Positions 63,956 to 64,000 of a stretch of DNA of 64,000 bases are shown here, piece by piece. Position numbers and translations under genes: made by a program. Source of the stretch: Corydoras sp. C115 (taxonomy: Eukaryota; Chordata; Actinopteri; Siluriformes; Callichthyidae). The first letter of the stretch is position 1; the number at the start of each line of letters is the position of its first letter. The notes under the pieces were generated by a model. It had not been told where the DNA came from, made no database searches, and saw only the letters and a program-made list of their open reading frames with translations. Location of the stretch: the NCBI GenBank assembly GCA_019802505.1, contig JAFMOC010000021.1, positions 1,051,501 to 1,115,500 of the forward strand, written 5' to 3'.

Positions 63956-64000
63956 TTCATTCATTCATTATCTTCCGCTTTATCCTCTATTAGGGTCGCG
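63956..64000 (-). mobile_element. V-SINE, minus strand, cut by window edge
   Basis: CATTCATTCATTATCTTCCG and CTCTATTAGGGTCGCG are at consensus; the copy continues past the window. Confidence 0.9.

Overview
The window looks like teleost fish genomic DNA: AT-rich, vertebrate-type splice signals, and packed with fish retroposons and DNA transposon relics. The repeat mix (V-SINEs with a tRNA-like head, SINEs ending in the HpaI/RSg-like tail GGATAAAAGCATCTGCTAAATG, Tc1 relics, hAT MITEs, RTE and L2-like LINE pieces) points to a teleost, perhaps an otophysan; I cannot name the species. There is no bacterial or viral layout, no rRNA or tRNA gene and no CRISPR. Nearly all longer open frames fall inside repeats.

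The one host gene I recognise is cdc5l. Its first coding exon lies on the minus strand at 2242-2286: ATG, 15 codons reading MPRIMIKGGVWRNTE, then a GTATGT donor. The gene runs leftward out of the window, so 1-2241 is the start of intron 1, and everything right of about 2440 is upstream intergenic DNA of about 61 kb. A CpG-rich 5' UTR and promoter-like stretch lies at 2287-2440, with a young V-SINE inserted just beyond it at 2511-2870.

The rest is a graveyard of elements. About 60 copies or fragments of one V-SINE family (tRNA-like head with A and B boxes, conserved central V domain, body, GAAT-type tail) occur at roughly one per kilobase, in both orientations. Many young copies have perfect 9-16 bp target-site duplications. 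At two places the same target site was used twice, and at a third one copy sits in the tail of another. Between them lie: a 962-bp hAT element with an exact 8-bp TSD and a decayed BED-finger relic (3274-4235); a 436-bp hAT-type MITE (21121-21556); a MITE family with CAGTACCAGTCAAAAG-like ends; a MITE family with GGTAACACTTTA-like ends (41.1-41.7 kb and 62.3-63.1 kb); Tc1 relics; RTE and L2-like LINE fragments; and a tandem array of a roughly 640-bp unit (29.2-31.4 kb) beside a possible hAT BED exon.

Repeat-poor blocks (26.7-27.5, 41.7-43.4, 49.3-49.8, 54.0-54.5 and 58.7-60.0 kb) are the likeliest places for conserved regulatory DNA, but this cannot be shown from one sequence. I found no new multi-gene system. 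The points most worth a second look are the cdc5l anchor with its promoter-proximal SINE, repeated target-site use by V-SINEs, the recently expanded array at 29-31 kb, and a duplicated exon-like block at 60.0-60.6 kb. V-SINE borders given without a target-site duplication are good to about 10 bases.
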